The notes under the pieces: model-generated
What the model saw: the letters and a program-made list of their open reading frames with translations, nothing else
The model's database searches: none
Told to the model about the DNA's origin: nothing
From: Phallusia mammillata
Lineage: Eukaryota > Chordata > Ascidiacea > Phlebobranchia > Ascidiidae
Assembly: GCA_003260075.1 (NCBI GenBank)
Contig: QLIY01000518.1
Location: 49,499 to 113,498, forward strand
Direction: 5' to 3'
DNA length: 64,000 nucleotides
Position numbers and translations under genes: made by a program
Shown: positions 22,325 to 34,174 of the stretch, piece by piece
Position numbering within the stretch: position 1 is the first letter of the stretch
Layout of the letters: each line of letters opens with the position of its first letter

Positions 22325-24935
22325 ATGGCCAGTTCCTTTTTTCTATGCTGCAGTTTGTTGTTTGGAGTATTAGTTTATGCCAACGGTAAGTTTAGATGTT
22401 GAAGTAATAAACAATGGTTTGCTAATGCATTGATTGCCCAGCATAGGACCATCCAATTAAACTCACTGTTTCCAGGTTTAAAGTGCATGAAGTGCCAAGC
22501 CTCCACTTTTGAAGAATGCGACATCACAGGAATGCTGGAGCGCTGCATGCCAAATCAGGTTGGTAAAGCAAAGAATTAGAGTATGACTTTTAAAGTAATC
22601 TTATATGTTGTTTTGTAGAAATCTTGTGAAACGTCCGTTAGACGAGAAGGCGGACATATGACAGTCACCAAGCGATGCAAAGACGTGGGTGCTTGCAGAA
22701 GCAACTTTTTTCAGGTAAAAAGACACTTACTATTTTCTAGTTAAATAGCCTTTTGTAGTTTTATGTGTTTAGGGTGCGGTAAAAAAAGCTGCCTTTAAAC
22801 TGATAGTGTAATGTAGTGCGAGGTTATGAAATTGTACATCTGTTGCACGGACTGTCTCGTAACTACAGTTATTTTACAACAGAACTACGGAAGATCAGGA
22901 AAATCAACTCAATGCAACTCTGATCAAACCAACTCATTCTGCACGTGTTGTTGTGGTTCGGATTTGTGTAACACTGGAAGACCTACTTGTGTCGCTCATT
23001 ACCAAAACACCGGTCCAGGTATAACTTAAGTTATATACTAATTAGTATTACAAAAATATAAGAGAAAATCAGTTGACAAATCTATTTTTTTCGTAGTTAA
23101 TGATTGTCCACAATCACCGGCCGTTTTTCCGCATGGCAACATCGAATGTCACAACGAGAACAAAGCTGGTTCAGTTTGTGAATACAAATGCACTGGAAAA
23201 GACTACTCGGTGTGGCCTAAAGGTCGCGACACCAATGTTTGTCGAGAAAATGGATCGTGGGCTTTTGAGAAACCATGCTGTGCAAGTAAGTTTGTTGATT
23301 GTTTGTATCCAGATTTTAACATACTAAGAGTCTTGCACGATAGTTTTCTATGTTGGTCGAGCCCCTGTGCTACGACGTAAGTGCACGTAACTCGTTTCGA
23401 GATACTACGTCAACAAAGAATGTAAAAAAGAACAAATGTAAAAAGACCCCCAAACAACACCACTTTTCCCTACTATATTTTCACTGTACACATGGTTGCA
23501 GGTAACATCAAGAATATATTTGTTTGTCTAATCCTATTGTTATATAGGACCATGTCCACCCTACTTTCTGTTTGATGATCTATTTCTTTTTCATTTCTCT
23601 GGTGAAAAAGCGGAAGAAACGTTTCAATCACTGGTCTCAAACATTTCATAGTAAGACAGTATAGTTGACAATGTTTTACAATTAGGCCATAAACCAGATT
23701 AGATGCAGCAGATCACTTCATACTAAAGAAAATTGAAGAATTTCAAAGCCTATAAATTGAGGTTAATTTATTCTTTATATTTCTGAGGGGGGGGGGTCCA
23801 GATTAGATGCAGCAGATCACTTCATACTAAAGAAAAATTTCAAAGCCTATAAATTGAGGTTAATTTATTCTTTATATTTCTGAGTGACAATTTTGTGTAA
23901 CAGTGGAGTACTCGCGGAGGATGGAGTGAAAATAGCAGCAATGTACTTTAGCGGAGAACCGGTGGAGTCCAGCGTAATAAAATTTAACGAATACGGATCG
24001 GACAGTAAACGTTTACAAAGACTAACAGATCAACGGTTACATCGTTTCAACGATGGTAAGAAACCCTTAATGTTTGTCGCACAAAGACTATAGAAACACA
24101 CTTATTTGCGTATATTTGAAAAATTACAACGACATTTATAATCAATACCTACTAATGAAACATTTTTTTTTCGAAAAAGAGCATATAAAAGTATATCATA
24201 CATTAATTGAGTCCACTTTTAAAACGTTGACACACAAAAACGTAAAGCACAACTTGCTTATAACGCCCAGTTTGAAAATATATCAGCATTGATTCTGAAG
24301 ATTTCCGTTTATGAAAACCTAATTTGCGCGTGAAATTTCAACCTCTGCTTAGTCGTTAAATGTTTTATCTTGTTTTTACAGGGCAAGTAAATATGGGAGC
24401 AGCAATACGTTACGCATTGGAAAATATTCTAACTCCCGAAGCTGGTATGAGAGACGACAGAGTACCAAAGACACTTTCAATTGCCATAGACAAAACCCCA
24501 GACGACGACGCTAAAAGCGCAGCAGAAGAAGCGAGAAGACGTGGTTATCTGGTAAAGAATTGCCTAAAACGAAATATCAGTAGATTATTTAGTTGAGAAA
24601 TGAAAACTATTTATTTACTCGGGTCAAAAAGAGCATTTTTGGCGTCTTTTCCCAACAAAGAGTAGAAAATACAAGCATCAGCAACAGTGTGTTTTACAGT
24701 AAATCGTTTTGTGACTTTGTTTTCAAAGGCCACGTTTTTGTTAAAGGTGTATATAATGGGATACGAAAACAGTAGCTACAGACTGGATCGCAAAAAGATG
24801 TTGGAAATCACTGGAGATGAAGATCATATCTTTATATTCGGAGGATCGGGTTCAACCTACCTCGAACTTGTTGATGATTTTATGGAGCATTTCTGTGGAA
24901 ATCCTTGTGAACATGTGATGCATGATCATGAGTAA
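22325..24935 (+). CDS. Array copy 7: LU-CCP-vWA secreted protein (intact)
   Basis: Exons: 22325-22385 (signal peptide MASSFFLCCSLLFGVLVYAN), 22476-22558, 22619-22714 and 22883-23018 (LU; LKCMKC, SCETSVRR, CTCCCGSDLCN), 23097-23285 (CCP; VCEYKC, ENGSW sequon in place of NGTW), 23548-23650, 23904-24055, 24382-24551 and 24747-24935 (vWA-like; MYFSGEPVES, NMGAAIRYALEN, HFCGNPCEHVMHDHE, stop TAA). Predicted 392 aa, fully open. The C-terminal tail is the most divergent of the intact copies (Glu for Asp, Met for Leu) but keeps both Cys and all His. A short G-run duplication lies in intron 6. A 59-bp tandem repeat starts in the last codons. Confidence 0.93.
23692..23884 (+). repeat. Direct duplication around a G run, intron 6 of copy 7
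   Basis: 23692-23786 (CCAGATTAGATGCAGCAGAT onward) recurs at 23798-23884, separated by G's at 23787-23796. The second copy lacks a few bases. Confidence 0.75.
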
Positions 24936-25095
24936 AAAAATGCATTGTAAAATGTGTTAAGTGACCAATATTACCTCGCATGATCATAAGTGATAAAATG
25001 TATTGTAAAATGTGTTTAACTCACCAATGTTACTTCGCATGAACACCAGTGATGAAATGTATTGTAAAATGTATTTAACTGACCAAAATTACCTC
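24920..25095 (+). repeat. 59-bp tandem repeat, three units, starting in the end of copy 7
   Basis: Units at 24920-24977, 24978-25036 and 25037-25095 each begin GCATGATCAT or a close variant and share ATGTATTGTAAAATGTRTT and the motif ACCTCGC. The first unit includes the last codons (His-Asp-His-Glu-stop) of copy 7, so the repeat grew from the coding end into the 3' flank. Units differ by several substitutions. Confidence 0.85.
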
Positions 25096-26510
25096 GCTTG
25101 CTTAGTCCCATGTAAATTTACTTGGTACATAATTCTAACAAATGATGAAGTGTTACTTTGTAAATAGGCAATAAAAGCCCTGGCAAAAATTATAAAGGAA
25201 CAGTACGTTAGCAAACTTGGGACAGGTTTAAAGACAAGACAATTCAGCAATCAGACGAAACGTTAGATCTGGCGAGGAAAGATGTTAAAATTGCGAACTT
25301 CTTGGAAGTCTGTTAGATGGATTATTAAAGAAAACTAACAAACACCATACGGAGTCATTTGGAAAAGAAGGTGAAAGATTAAAAAGCAAATCCGTATCAA
25401 AGTTCATAAACATAGATTCATACCCTTCTAGCATATATTTATGATACACGCCCCCAGGGCACAACAAGTGTATTGAATAGATTAGTGTGCAATTTGGTCA
25501 ATGTGCTGTTGAAAATGCACAAACTGTGCTGGTAAAAATAACATGTATACAGTGAATTGTTTAGTCTGCTGTTGTCTGTTTCTTGGTTTACTGTCAATGG
25601 TGAGAAAAAATTATTTCGAGTTTAATGGCGTAGATTAAAGTTATGTTGTCTGTGCGTTTAGGTTTAAAATGTATGACTTGTCAGGGATCTGGCTTTGAAG
25701 AGTGCGACGTTGCAGGGAAGTTAAAGAAATGCATGCCGAACCAGGTGTGTTACAAAACAAACGCTTACCACATACAAGATATTGCTGCCAGGCATAATAT
25801 CAAGGTTACAGAGCTCTTCTGGCAAATGTAATTTTTAAACCCTGATGAAAACGACCTGTGTAGGTCTATAAACAGGGTTGCCATCGACATGAAACCAAAA
25901 ATAAGGACAACCGAAAAATTAACTTTTCATACGAAACGAAACAAACGTTTTTGAACAAATATTTGCATGTATACGAGCCATGACATATCATATGCAATAT
26001 TTGGACCAGAAACAATCTGTTCCAGCAACTCCTTGTTTATAAAGAATACTTCGTGCATCTCATGACAGCTCAGGTCTAGGTTTACTTTTACTTATAGCAG
26101 GGATTTGACTGTCATTTCACTAAGTTTGTTCCTTGTAATTGTTGAAAATAAGACAAAATAAGGACTAGAAATAAGGACAATAAACGTTTCTAAGACATAA
26201 CCCTTCAAAATAAGGACAAATCTTAGAAATAAGGACGGTATGGCAACCCTGTCTATAAACTTGAAACGCTTACCATGTTCAGCTAGTGCACATTTTGGTA
26301 TTTGTAGAGGTCATGTGAAATCACAGTTCGGCGGTATGGCAGTCATTTGCGAATCAATAAGGGATGCAAAGACAGAGGAGCATGCAGTAGCAACCAATTA
26401 CAGGTAAACATTACACCTGATTTTATTACCTTTGCTTTTTGTCCTATACTAGCATTGTAATGTGTAACATACATTGTTTTTGTAAAAAACAATCGTATGT
26501 TTGCATGAAG

Positions 26511-26680
26511 AACTATGGACGCTCAGGAACATCAATGCAATGTAACTCAGATATTATCAATTGAACGACCCAAGTATAATTGATAAGTGATGGGGGGGGG
26601 GTATGTTTGCAACTATGGACGCTCAGGAACATCAATGCAATGCAACTCAGATATTATCAATTGAACGACCCAAGTATAAT
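26511..26680 (+). repeat. Duplicated deleted LU exon of copy 8 around a G run
   Basis: 26511-26591 and 26611-26690 both carry AACTATGGACGCTCAGGAAC and the same deletion, with G's at 26592-26601 between. The shared deletion shows it predates the duplication, or that both are alleles of one damaged exon. Confidence 0.7.
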
Positions 26681-27046
26681 TGATAAGTGATAATAAAACC
26701 TCAATATAAAAACAAAACCAAGTCTTACCAAATAAATTTTCTTACAGCTAAAACTTGTCCATTAATCCCGTCCCAATTTCCTCATGGCGATATTCAGTGC
26801 TACAACAAAAATAAAGTTGGTTCAGTTTGTGAATATCAATGTACAGGGAAAGATTACTGAATTTGGCCGAAGGAACGTGGCATTAACGTGTGTCAGGGCA
26901 ACGGAACCTGGGCCCGCGAACCACCTTGCTGTGCAAGTAAGCCTGACAATTCCTCTCAAACAAATTATTGCAAAATAATCTGTTCGGTCTTCTTTCAATA
27001 TGGGTCATGTCTTTGTTGGTTGATTATTGGCCTTTTTGTTATAGTT

Positions 27047-27400
27047 ATTTTAGAGTAGAAAGTCGGGTCGGGCTTTTCTGGTCGTTACATTCTGTGTCAG
27101 TATATTTTTGAAAATTTAACTAACTAAATAGCCGATGGCTGGTGACTGGACCTGGCCTAATGTCAAACAGCTCTAAAACGCCATGTTCAACACCAATTGT
27201 CTTTTGTTGTCAATTGTGGTTGTTGTTTTTGTCTTTACTGAGGCTTAATGAAGAGGCCTGTCAATCAAATATTCGAGCCTAAGCGGGCTTCTCATGATTC
27301 GGGTTCGCGCCGGGTTTCGGGCTTGTATATTCGCATTTGGACCGGGTTCAAGCTCCAATTTTAGGCCCGTTTACAACTCTGCGTTATAAATTTGATTTGG
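27047..27400 (+). repeat. Interspersed repeat, copy A (inverted relative to copy B)
   Basis: The segment with TGTCAATCAAATATTCGAGC, GCGGGCTTCTCATGATTCGG and GGGTTTCGGGCTTG is the reverse complement, with divergence, of 30346-30645. No coding potential or clear termini seen; type of element unknown. It lies in intron 5 of copy 8. Confidence 0.6.
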
Positions 27401-29311
27401 TAATTATATTTTAGTCTGCAAGGTTGGATGTGGTTGTATAGAAATTCGTCCATTTTTCAGGACCATGTCCGCCATATTATTCCCCATATTTCTCTTTGAC
27501 GATGTTTTACTTTTCCATTTTTCCGGAAAAGGAGGAGGGATACTTTCAATCAAATGACCGACATAATTGTGTAGTAAGTCTTAAATTTTATAAACATAAC
27601 CAACATAATTGTGTAGAAGTCTTAGATTTTATGAACAAATACTAGATGATTTAAAAGTAGCACTTAGGTCTATTTCTGATTTCATGTATGTTTTTAGTCA
27701 TAGGTTTAATTGTGATTTTGAAAGCATGGCGCATAATGTACGGGCTAAATCGGTGTTCCGTTATTATTTGGTTGTCGCGAGTGCGAGTTTTGTAAGGCTG
27801 TCGCATTCATGCTATGAGGAAGTAAACTACTTTAGTAAAATACGCATTTATGCACCAACAGTGGCGCCATTGCGGAAAATGCTGTCAAGATATCTGGCCT
27901 TTAATTTAGTGGAGAACCTGTAGAGTCCAGCGTTTTTAAATTCAACCACTATGGTGCTGACGAAGGTCGTTTGAGGCAACTCATCTCCCGAAGACTACTT
28001 CGATTCAATGAAGGTACAAAAATATTTGATGGCACAAAATTCCTCTTTTGCATTCTTTGGGCCAAAATGACCCAACTAATGACCGATTTAAAATCCTTTA
28101 ATGTACATTATACTCAGGTCCTGTAAACTTAGGCGTATCAATGCAATACGCACTGGCCAACCTGTTCACAGCTGAAGCTGGAATGAGAGACAACAGAGTA
28201 CCCCAAAATTTCAACATTATAACGGATAGGAATTCAGACGACAACGCCAGGTCTGCAGCAAATGAGGCCAGACGACGTGGTATACCGGTAAATCAGATAT
28301 TGCCAAAATAAACGATGTAAGCGGCTGGAATTTATTTAAAAATCTGTGCAGCCTGGATCTGCACCGACCGCCGCACTAGGGGGTTTCCTAATTTGGTTTG
28401 AACGCAACACTGTCTGCCTGATGGTACAAATTTCTGGTTGGTTGCACAACAGCATTGGTTCTCTGTTAAACGAACCGAAACGTGTCACAATCGGCAATTA
28501 AAACGCATATTCAATATGGACGATAAACTTACATTAAGAAATATGTCACGTTAAGAAAGTCAATACCTCTAACTCATACACAAACCAGTATTACGACATT
28601 TAACTTATACAATATACACATGCAATTACGTACCAACTTGTTAGGAATCCAGGGCTGAATTACAGTTACTTGACAGACTAAGACATTCCAGTATTTTTAT
28701 AACCTTTAGCAATCATGCTTAATTAGCTGCACATAATACACGGTAATGTTAGCACATAAATATCTATAAAAAACTACATTAGGTCCACCACAAACTGCAA
28801 CTACTAAAAGGTCTGTTCACAGCACAGAAAGAAACTGTAAAACGTGGTTGGCACAAGATTGCGACACTAATGACATCACACGCATTGTTACGTTTGGAGA
28901 TTTCTAACCAATCATGGTAGGCGCCTTGTTACGTCATAGTCAATGAAGTCAGGTCACTGACGTGAACCAGAAACAGGGAAAGAAAGCACATACAAGTCAT
29001 TTCTCGCTGTAACACTGTACTATTGTACATAGATTGTATACAGTCACGATACACGATACCAACCTAGTATTTCGAAGCAAATACAACTGTACATCTTAGA
29101 CAAATTTGTCAACTTTTGCTTGTGCCAAAAATACCATAAAAAATATATTGATAAACATAAAAAACCCTGTTAATGCTTCGTGCAGCCATGACCTGGTTAA
29201 GTTAATGTTGATGCTTTTTCAGGTATATGTATTCTTTTTCGAAACAGAAGACTATAAAATAGATTACAAGCAGTGGCTGCACGTGACAGCAAAGAAAGAG
29301 TATATCTATAC

Positions 29312-30069
29312 CAGGTGTGGCCAACACGTCGATCGCGATCGACTGGTCGATCGCCTGCTTTTGACTGGTCGATCGCCACTAAATTCTCCACAACTAATCA
29401 AACGCTTATTAATGGGGAACCCGCAGCTGCTATCCACTAGGTGGGGTTGGGTCCTAAACATTCCCGCGGTTTTTGTGGAGTATTGGCGTATGCAGGATAA
29501 AAACGGCCGTGCGTTAATTTTTAGAATATTTATAATGCCACAGTATTGTTGTGTGCCACTTTGCAAAAGCCGAACCGGTGGACATAGGTTTCCCACAGAT
29601 TCGCAAAAGAAAAACAAATTAAATATTATAAAACAGCACTTCTGTCATTTTGAAACAACGCACACATGTGTAATAAGACAATACCTAAGTAATTGTCACT
29701 TTCTTTGTTGCGTAACAATTGTTATTTTGGCACCAAATTATGTCGTAACAACTACAATGTTTGTCGTCACAACTTGAGTGTTTGCTTTAACGAAGCTGTT
29801 GCTATTGATTGGGGAGATTTAAAAGTTCCCACTGACTACTTTGATAAAAATTGTGTGCATATGCGACGTTTTATTGTTGTAATAACTAGGTGATGCTTGC
29901 CAACAAAACTCATGACCATAAATATGTGGCAATTGTCAAGCAAATCGCATGAAAAAATTTGCGTTATTGCTTTGTGTTAGTGTCAGCCTAAATTACGACT
30001 GATCAGTCGATCGCGTACAATTAAGAAAATTTTCGTCGATCTTAACGACTGGCAAGTTGGCCATCCCTG
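29312..30069 (+). mobile_element. hAT-type element with a THAP-like fragment, inside last exon of copy 8
   Basis: Starts CAGGTGTGGCCAACACG and ends GTTGGCCATCCCTG (imperfect inverted ends). Perfect 8-bp target duplication ATCTATAC at 29304-29311 and 30070-30077; both duplicates sit inside coding sequence. Subterminal GATCGACTGGTCGATCGC repeats are present. An open stretch from 29537 reads MPQYCCVPLCKSRTGGHRFP, which looks like the start of a THAP zinc finger (Cys pair, then Phe-Pro). No complete transposase follows, so the element is non-autonomous or decayed. Confidence 0.85.
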
Positions 30070-30345
30070 ATCTATACAATCAACGCAACGAAAGAAGGAG
30101 GTTTGCAACCACAATTTAGCGAAGTTGACACGCACTTTTGTATGAATCCGTGTGACCATGTTATGCACGACCACGATTAACACTAAGTTTCTGTATGAAA
30201 TACATACGGCACCGTCCTAAATATTATATCGTTGTTGATGTGTTTTAGTTGTAAGTGAAGTTAGCAAGTGTGTCAAAACATATCGGCTGCTTGGATCAGT
30301 CATAGTTAAACGAACACAAATATAAAATGACAGTGCACCACAGAG

Positions 30346-30645
30346 TAGTAAACGGGCCTGAAACTAGAGCTGGAGCCCGGCCCGAACCCGAATCGTTTTT
30401 GAGAAGCCCGGTAGGCCCGAAAGTTTGATTGACAGACCTACACATGGAACCTTTAAGAAAGACCAAGACAACAAACACAATGGATGATTGGTCGTGAACA
30501 AGGCGTTTTAGGGCTGTTTAACACTAGGTCAGGCCCAACAACTGGCTTCTAAGATAGTGAAACTTATTCCAAAAATTACTGACACTGAGTGTAAAATCAG
30601 GCTCGAAAAGCCTTTTTTACTGAACCCAAGCCCGAACCTGGCATT
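30346..30645 (-). repeat. Interspersed repeat, copy B
   Basis: Reverse-complement relative of 27047-27400: GAACCCGAATCGTTTTTGAG, AAGCCCGGTAGGCCCGAAAG and TTGATTGACAGACCT match the other copy inverted. No gene inside. Confidence 0.6.
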
Positions 30646-31097
30646 GTAGATAAAAAAAAGTCTTAGTAATTGAAGTGGTTGCAGCACACATTACAAACAT
30701 AAGATATTTCAGTTATATTCTATCGTGTAATTCAACCAGTAATATAAAACACATCAACAGTGTTTCAACATCGTTTTCAGCAAGTACGTACGGCACAAGA
30801 CTGAAATTCAAACAAACTACTTCGGTAACCTCAGCGACCACAGTCGTTGCACCAAAACACATCCGCCAAACTAGGTATTTTCTTTTTAAAAAACATGTTT
30901 TACCCTGATATTTCATGCAATTACGCACTGTTTAGCATCAAAGCAGAGTCAATTGGAAGGTTGAAACAGTAATGTGGCAAAATTAAACCCTCAGGGCTTA
31001 GGTCATGTGCAAGATTTTTAGCTACATATGCTTGACATGCCACTATTTAGTAGGGCCACCGTAAAGTTGATCAGCAGGCATAATGTTACTGCAAGAC

Positions 31098-33445
31098 ATG
31101 AAAACAACAAAATGTTTGGTATTCTGCTGTATTCTTTTCGGCATGTCGGCTGTGATTAACGGTAAGAGATCTATAGATTATATTATATATATATATATCT
31201 GTTAGAGAACAAAATACAGATTTGAGCTGTCTTGTGTAGGTTTGAAATGTATGACTTGCCATGGTTCAAGCTTTGAAGAATGTGACGCAGTGGGAAAGTT
31301 AAAGAAATGCATGCCAAACGAGGTCAGTTTAGAAATATAACATTAATCTGTATGTTAGTTTGTTTCACATTGAAATGTTTTAGAGGTCTTGTGAAACGAC
31401 CATCCGGCGGTATAACGGCCATTTGCAAGTAAAGAAGGGATGCAAAGATAAAGGAGCATGTCAAAGCAACCAAGTACAGGTAAACATTACATCTGATAAT
31501 ATAAAGTTTATATTATGAACTATATTTTATTGCCGGAAAGCGACTTGATAATATGTACTAAAAACCTTGCTTTTAATTATTTCATCTTACAATATTTGTT
31601 GTAGAACAATGGGCGTTCGGGAAAGTCAAAACAATGCAACTCGGATCAAACTAACTCATTTTGTACATGCTGCTGTTCAAAGGATATGTGCAATGCTGGA
31701 GTACCAGACTGTGTTCAACATTATCAATACAACAACCCAAGTATATTCGATCAGTTAAAAACATTAACCGTTTTTTTACCAAAGCATTTTCATGCAGCTA
31801 AAAATTGTCCATCAGTTCCAGCCCAATTCCCTCACGGCGAAATTCAGTGCTACAATGAAAATAAAGTTGGTTCAGTTTGTGAATATCAATGCACAGGGAA
31901 AGAATACTCAGTTTGGCCAAAGGAACGTGTCATTAACGTGTGTCAGGGCAACGGAACCTGGGCTCGTGAACCACCTTGCTGTGCAAGTAAGCTTAAAAGC
32001 AATTGCAGAAAAGCACTTCGTAGGATGAAAATGTATTAGTACGGAAGTCGTCCTGAACCAATGATGATTTTACTAATATTCAGTAACACAGCTAAACCTT
32101 TCAACACATTCGTAATGACATACAAATCTAAATCTTTCAATTTATTTTACTGTTAGCTTAGGCTTACTGCTGAAAAAATCGTAGGTTTGTTCGACTGTAT
32201 CATATTCGGTTGGCGTTTCATGATGGTCGGTTTGGGAATGTAATTTTTCTCTTTTCCAAGGGCCGTGTCCGCCGTATTTTCTCTTTGACGATGTTTTCCT
32301 TTTTCATTTCTCTGGAAAAGGAGCAGAAGAAACGTTCAAGTTCATGGCCAACCGGATTGTCTAGTAAGTCATATATTATCATGATTTCATATGACAAAAT
32401 CGTGATGTATCGTGTGAAGTCATATGAAAAATATATCAGAGACTCAAAAATTAAACTTTACGCATTTATGCACCACAGTGGTGCCATTGCGGAAGATGCT
32501 AGCAAGATATCTGGCCTTTACTACAGTGGAGAACCTGTAGAGGCCAGCGCTTTTAAATTCAACGAGTATGATGCTGACGAAAGTCGTTTGAGGCAACTTA
32601 TCTCCCAAAGACTACAAATGTTTAATGAAGGTACAAAAACACACGCAACTCAAAAGCGCGTTTTCGCATTCTCGATAATAACGTGTTTTCATTTCTAACA
32701 TTCTGTTCAGGCCCGGTTAACCTTGGGGCTGCGATGCAATATGCTTTGGACAACCTTTTAACAGCTGAAGCTGGAATAAGGGACGGTAGGGTACCAAAAA
32801 CTTTAAACATTATAACGGATAGGAATTCGGACGATGACCTTAGTTCAGTAGCGGAGGAAGCGAGAAAACGTGGCATACTGGTAAGGCAACCACATCAAAT
32901 ATAAACAAAATCAACGCTTCCCACATATAACATATCTGATCAGTATTGCCTTAAATTTGTGGAAAAAATCTTTACACAGAGTAGACATACTCGATTGTTT
33001 TTTGGCAATTGCTCGTCTCCAAAATGTACATCACATGAAATCCTTTTCTTACAAGTTACATGTTTGTTAAGTCTAGTAGTACGGCGATGATTACAATTTA
33101 ATAAAAGCAGTTGATAAAAATTGCTTCTACCAGAAGTACCACAAACGTAGCTACGAAAATAAATAGAGAAATATAAAATTAGCCTTTATCTGACAGTCAA
33201 CATAAAAACATAGACCTATAAGTTCATTTTTGATAAATCGAATGTTCTTGCAGATATACGTATTGGCTTTTGAAACGGAGGATTATGAGATGGATTACAA
33301 GCAATGGCTGGATGTGACATATGAGAAAGATTATATCTTTTCTTTTAACGCAGCAAAGGAAGGAGGTTTGGGTGCACAATTTGGAGGAGTTGAGACTCAC
33401 TTTTGTCTGAATCCGTGTGACCATGTTATGCACAACCACAATTGA
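31098..33445 (+). CDS. Array copy 9: LU-CCP-vWA secreted protein (intact)
   Basis: Exons: 31098-31161 (signal peptide MKTTKCLVFCCILFGMSAV), 31240-31322, 31384-31479 and 31605-31740 (LU; LKCMTC, SCETTIRR, CTCCCSKDMCN), 31798-31986 (CCP; VCEYQC, GNGTW, PCC), 32261-32363, 32479-32630, 32711-32880 and 33254-33445 (vWA-like; YYSGEPVEA, NLGAAMQYALDN, RNSDDDL, HFCLNPCDHVMHNHN, stop TGA). Open frame of 394 aa. An in-frame ATG at 31083 would add five residues; I chose the second because it gives a signal peptide of the length seen in sister copies. A short TA microsatellite lies in intron 1. Best intact relative of pseudogene copy 8, sharing the AACAACCCAAGTAT end of exon 4. Confidence 0.93.
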
Positions 33446-34174
33446 ATCAAAGTGTTATATTGCCACATTTCGCATAATTACACAATGGTGCTGTTCAATC
33501 CGTATTATACTATTGTTTATATGTAGCAAACGAAAAAAAGCGTAGGAAAAAAGCGTCACTAATATTCCGTGACAAGATAAATAACTAAGTTACTTCTATC
33601 ATGCAACAAAAAGTTGAAGAAATTTGTTTTGAAATTAATTCTTGTAAAAAAGTAACAAAAACAATGTGTCACTAGTGAGATATGTGTACAAGAATCCGTA
33701 TCCGTATACAATTAAAATTGGATCAAGAATTGACTAGGGACCAACAACCTTAGAAACACGTGCCAAGGTTGGCACGCAAAAGTAGTTTTTCATGCCACGC
33801 AACGTAATTGGAAGTTGAAATTTACTTTTTTATATTTAAACCATTGCAGCAAAAATAATGCCTGTTAAATTGCAGCAGAAAAAACACTTGCAGCAGAAAA
33901 AAACAAAAACAAAAATTGCAGCAACCTTTTGGTGGGCAACGATTGCCCGTTGGTTGCTTGTAAATGTTTACATTTATAAATCTTCTAGCCTTCAGTTGCA
34001 CAACCGGTTGGTCAAGTTAGGTTTAGTTTAACCCCTGCGAAGATTGACACAAAAAACGCAATGCTGCCTTCCCTTAGGCAGTGGCAAAAGTCGCAACAAG
34101 GCGTATCTAAGTTAGTGACCAATTCCTGCGTTTGATATTTGTGCGATTGTAAACTGGGACCGAAAAGCATCGAA
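33446..34174. other. Spacer between copies 9 and 10
   Basis: AT-rich, about 730 bp, with A-rich stretches near 33,870-33,920 (repeated GCAGCAGAAAAAA-like runs). I see no gene or mobile element ends. Confidence 0.5.

Larger units (their letters stand above)
25543..30180 (+). pseudogene. Array copy 8: decayed LU-CCP-vWA copy with many lesions
   Basis: Recognisable exons: 25543-25599 (signal-like MYTVNCLVCCCLFLGLLSM, ending in phase 0 where phase 1 is needed), 25662-25744 (LU part 1, intact), 26308-26403 (LU part 2, intact), about 26511-26575 and again 26611-26680 (LU part 3 with an internal deletion removing the CTCCC...LCN region and giving TGA), 26748-26936 (CCP with TGA at 26858-26860 after Lys-Asp-Tyr), 27461-27573 (exon 6 with an insertion near CCATATTATTCC that shifts frame), 27862-28013 (TAA at 27902-27904 in place of the usual Tyr), 28118-28287 (open) and 29223-29311 joined to 30078-30180 (last exon, split by a 758-bp hAT element). 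Too many breaks for a product. Closest to copy 9. Confidence 0.9.

Noticed and set aside
29106-29777. A 223-codon open frame taken as a gene
   Set aside because: It is a chance run through intron, the last exon of copy 8 and the hAT element; only the THAP-like piece is meaningful.
31567-32039. Alternative-frame open frames across exons 4-5 of copy 9
   Set aside because: They read the LU and CCP exons out of frame; similar shadows occur over the same exons in other copies because the sequences are related.
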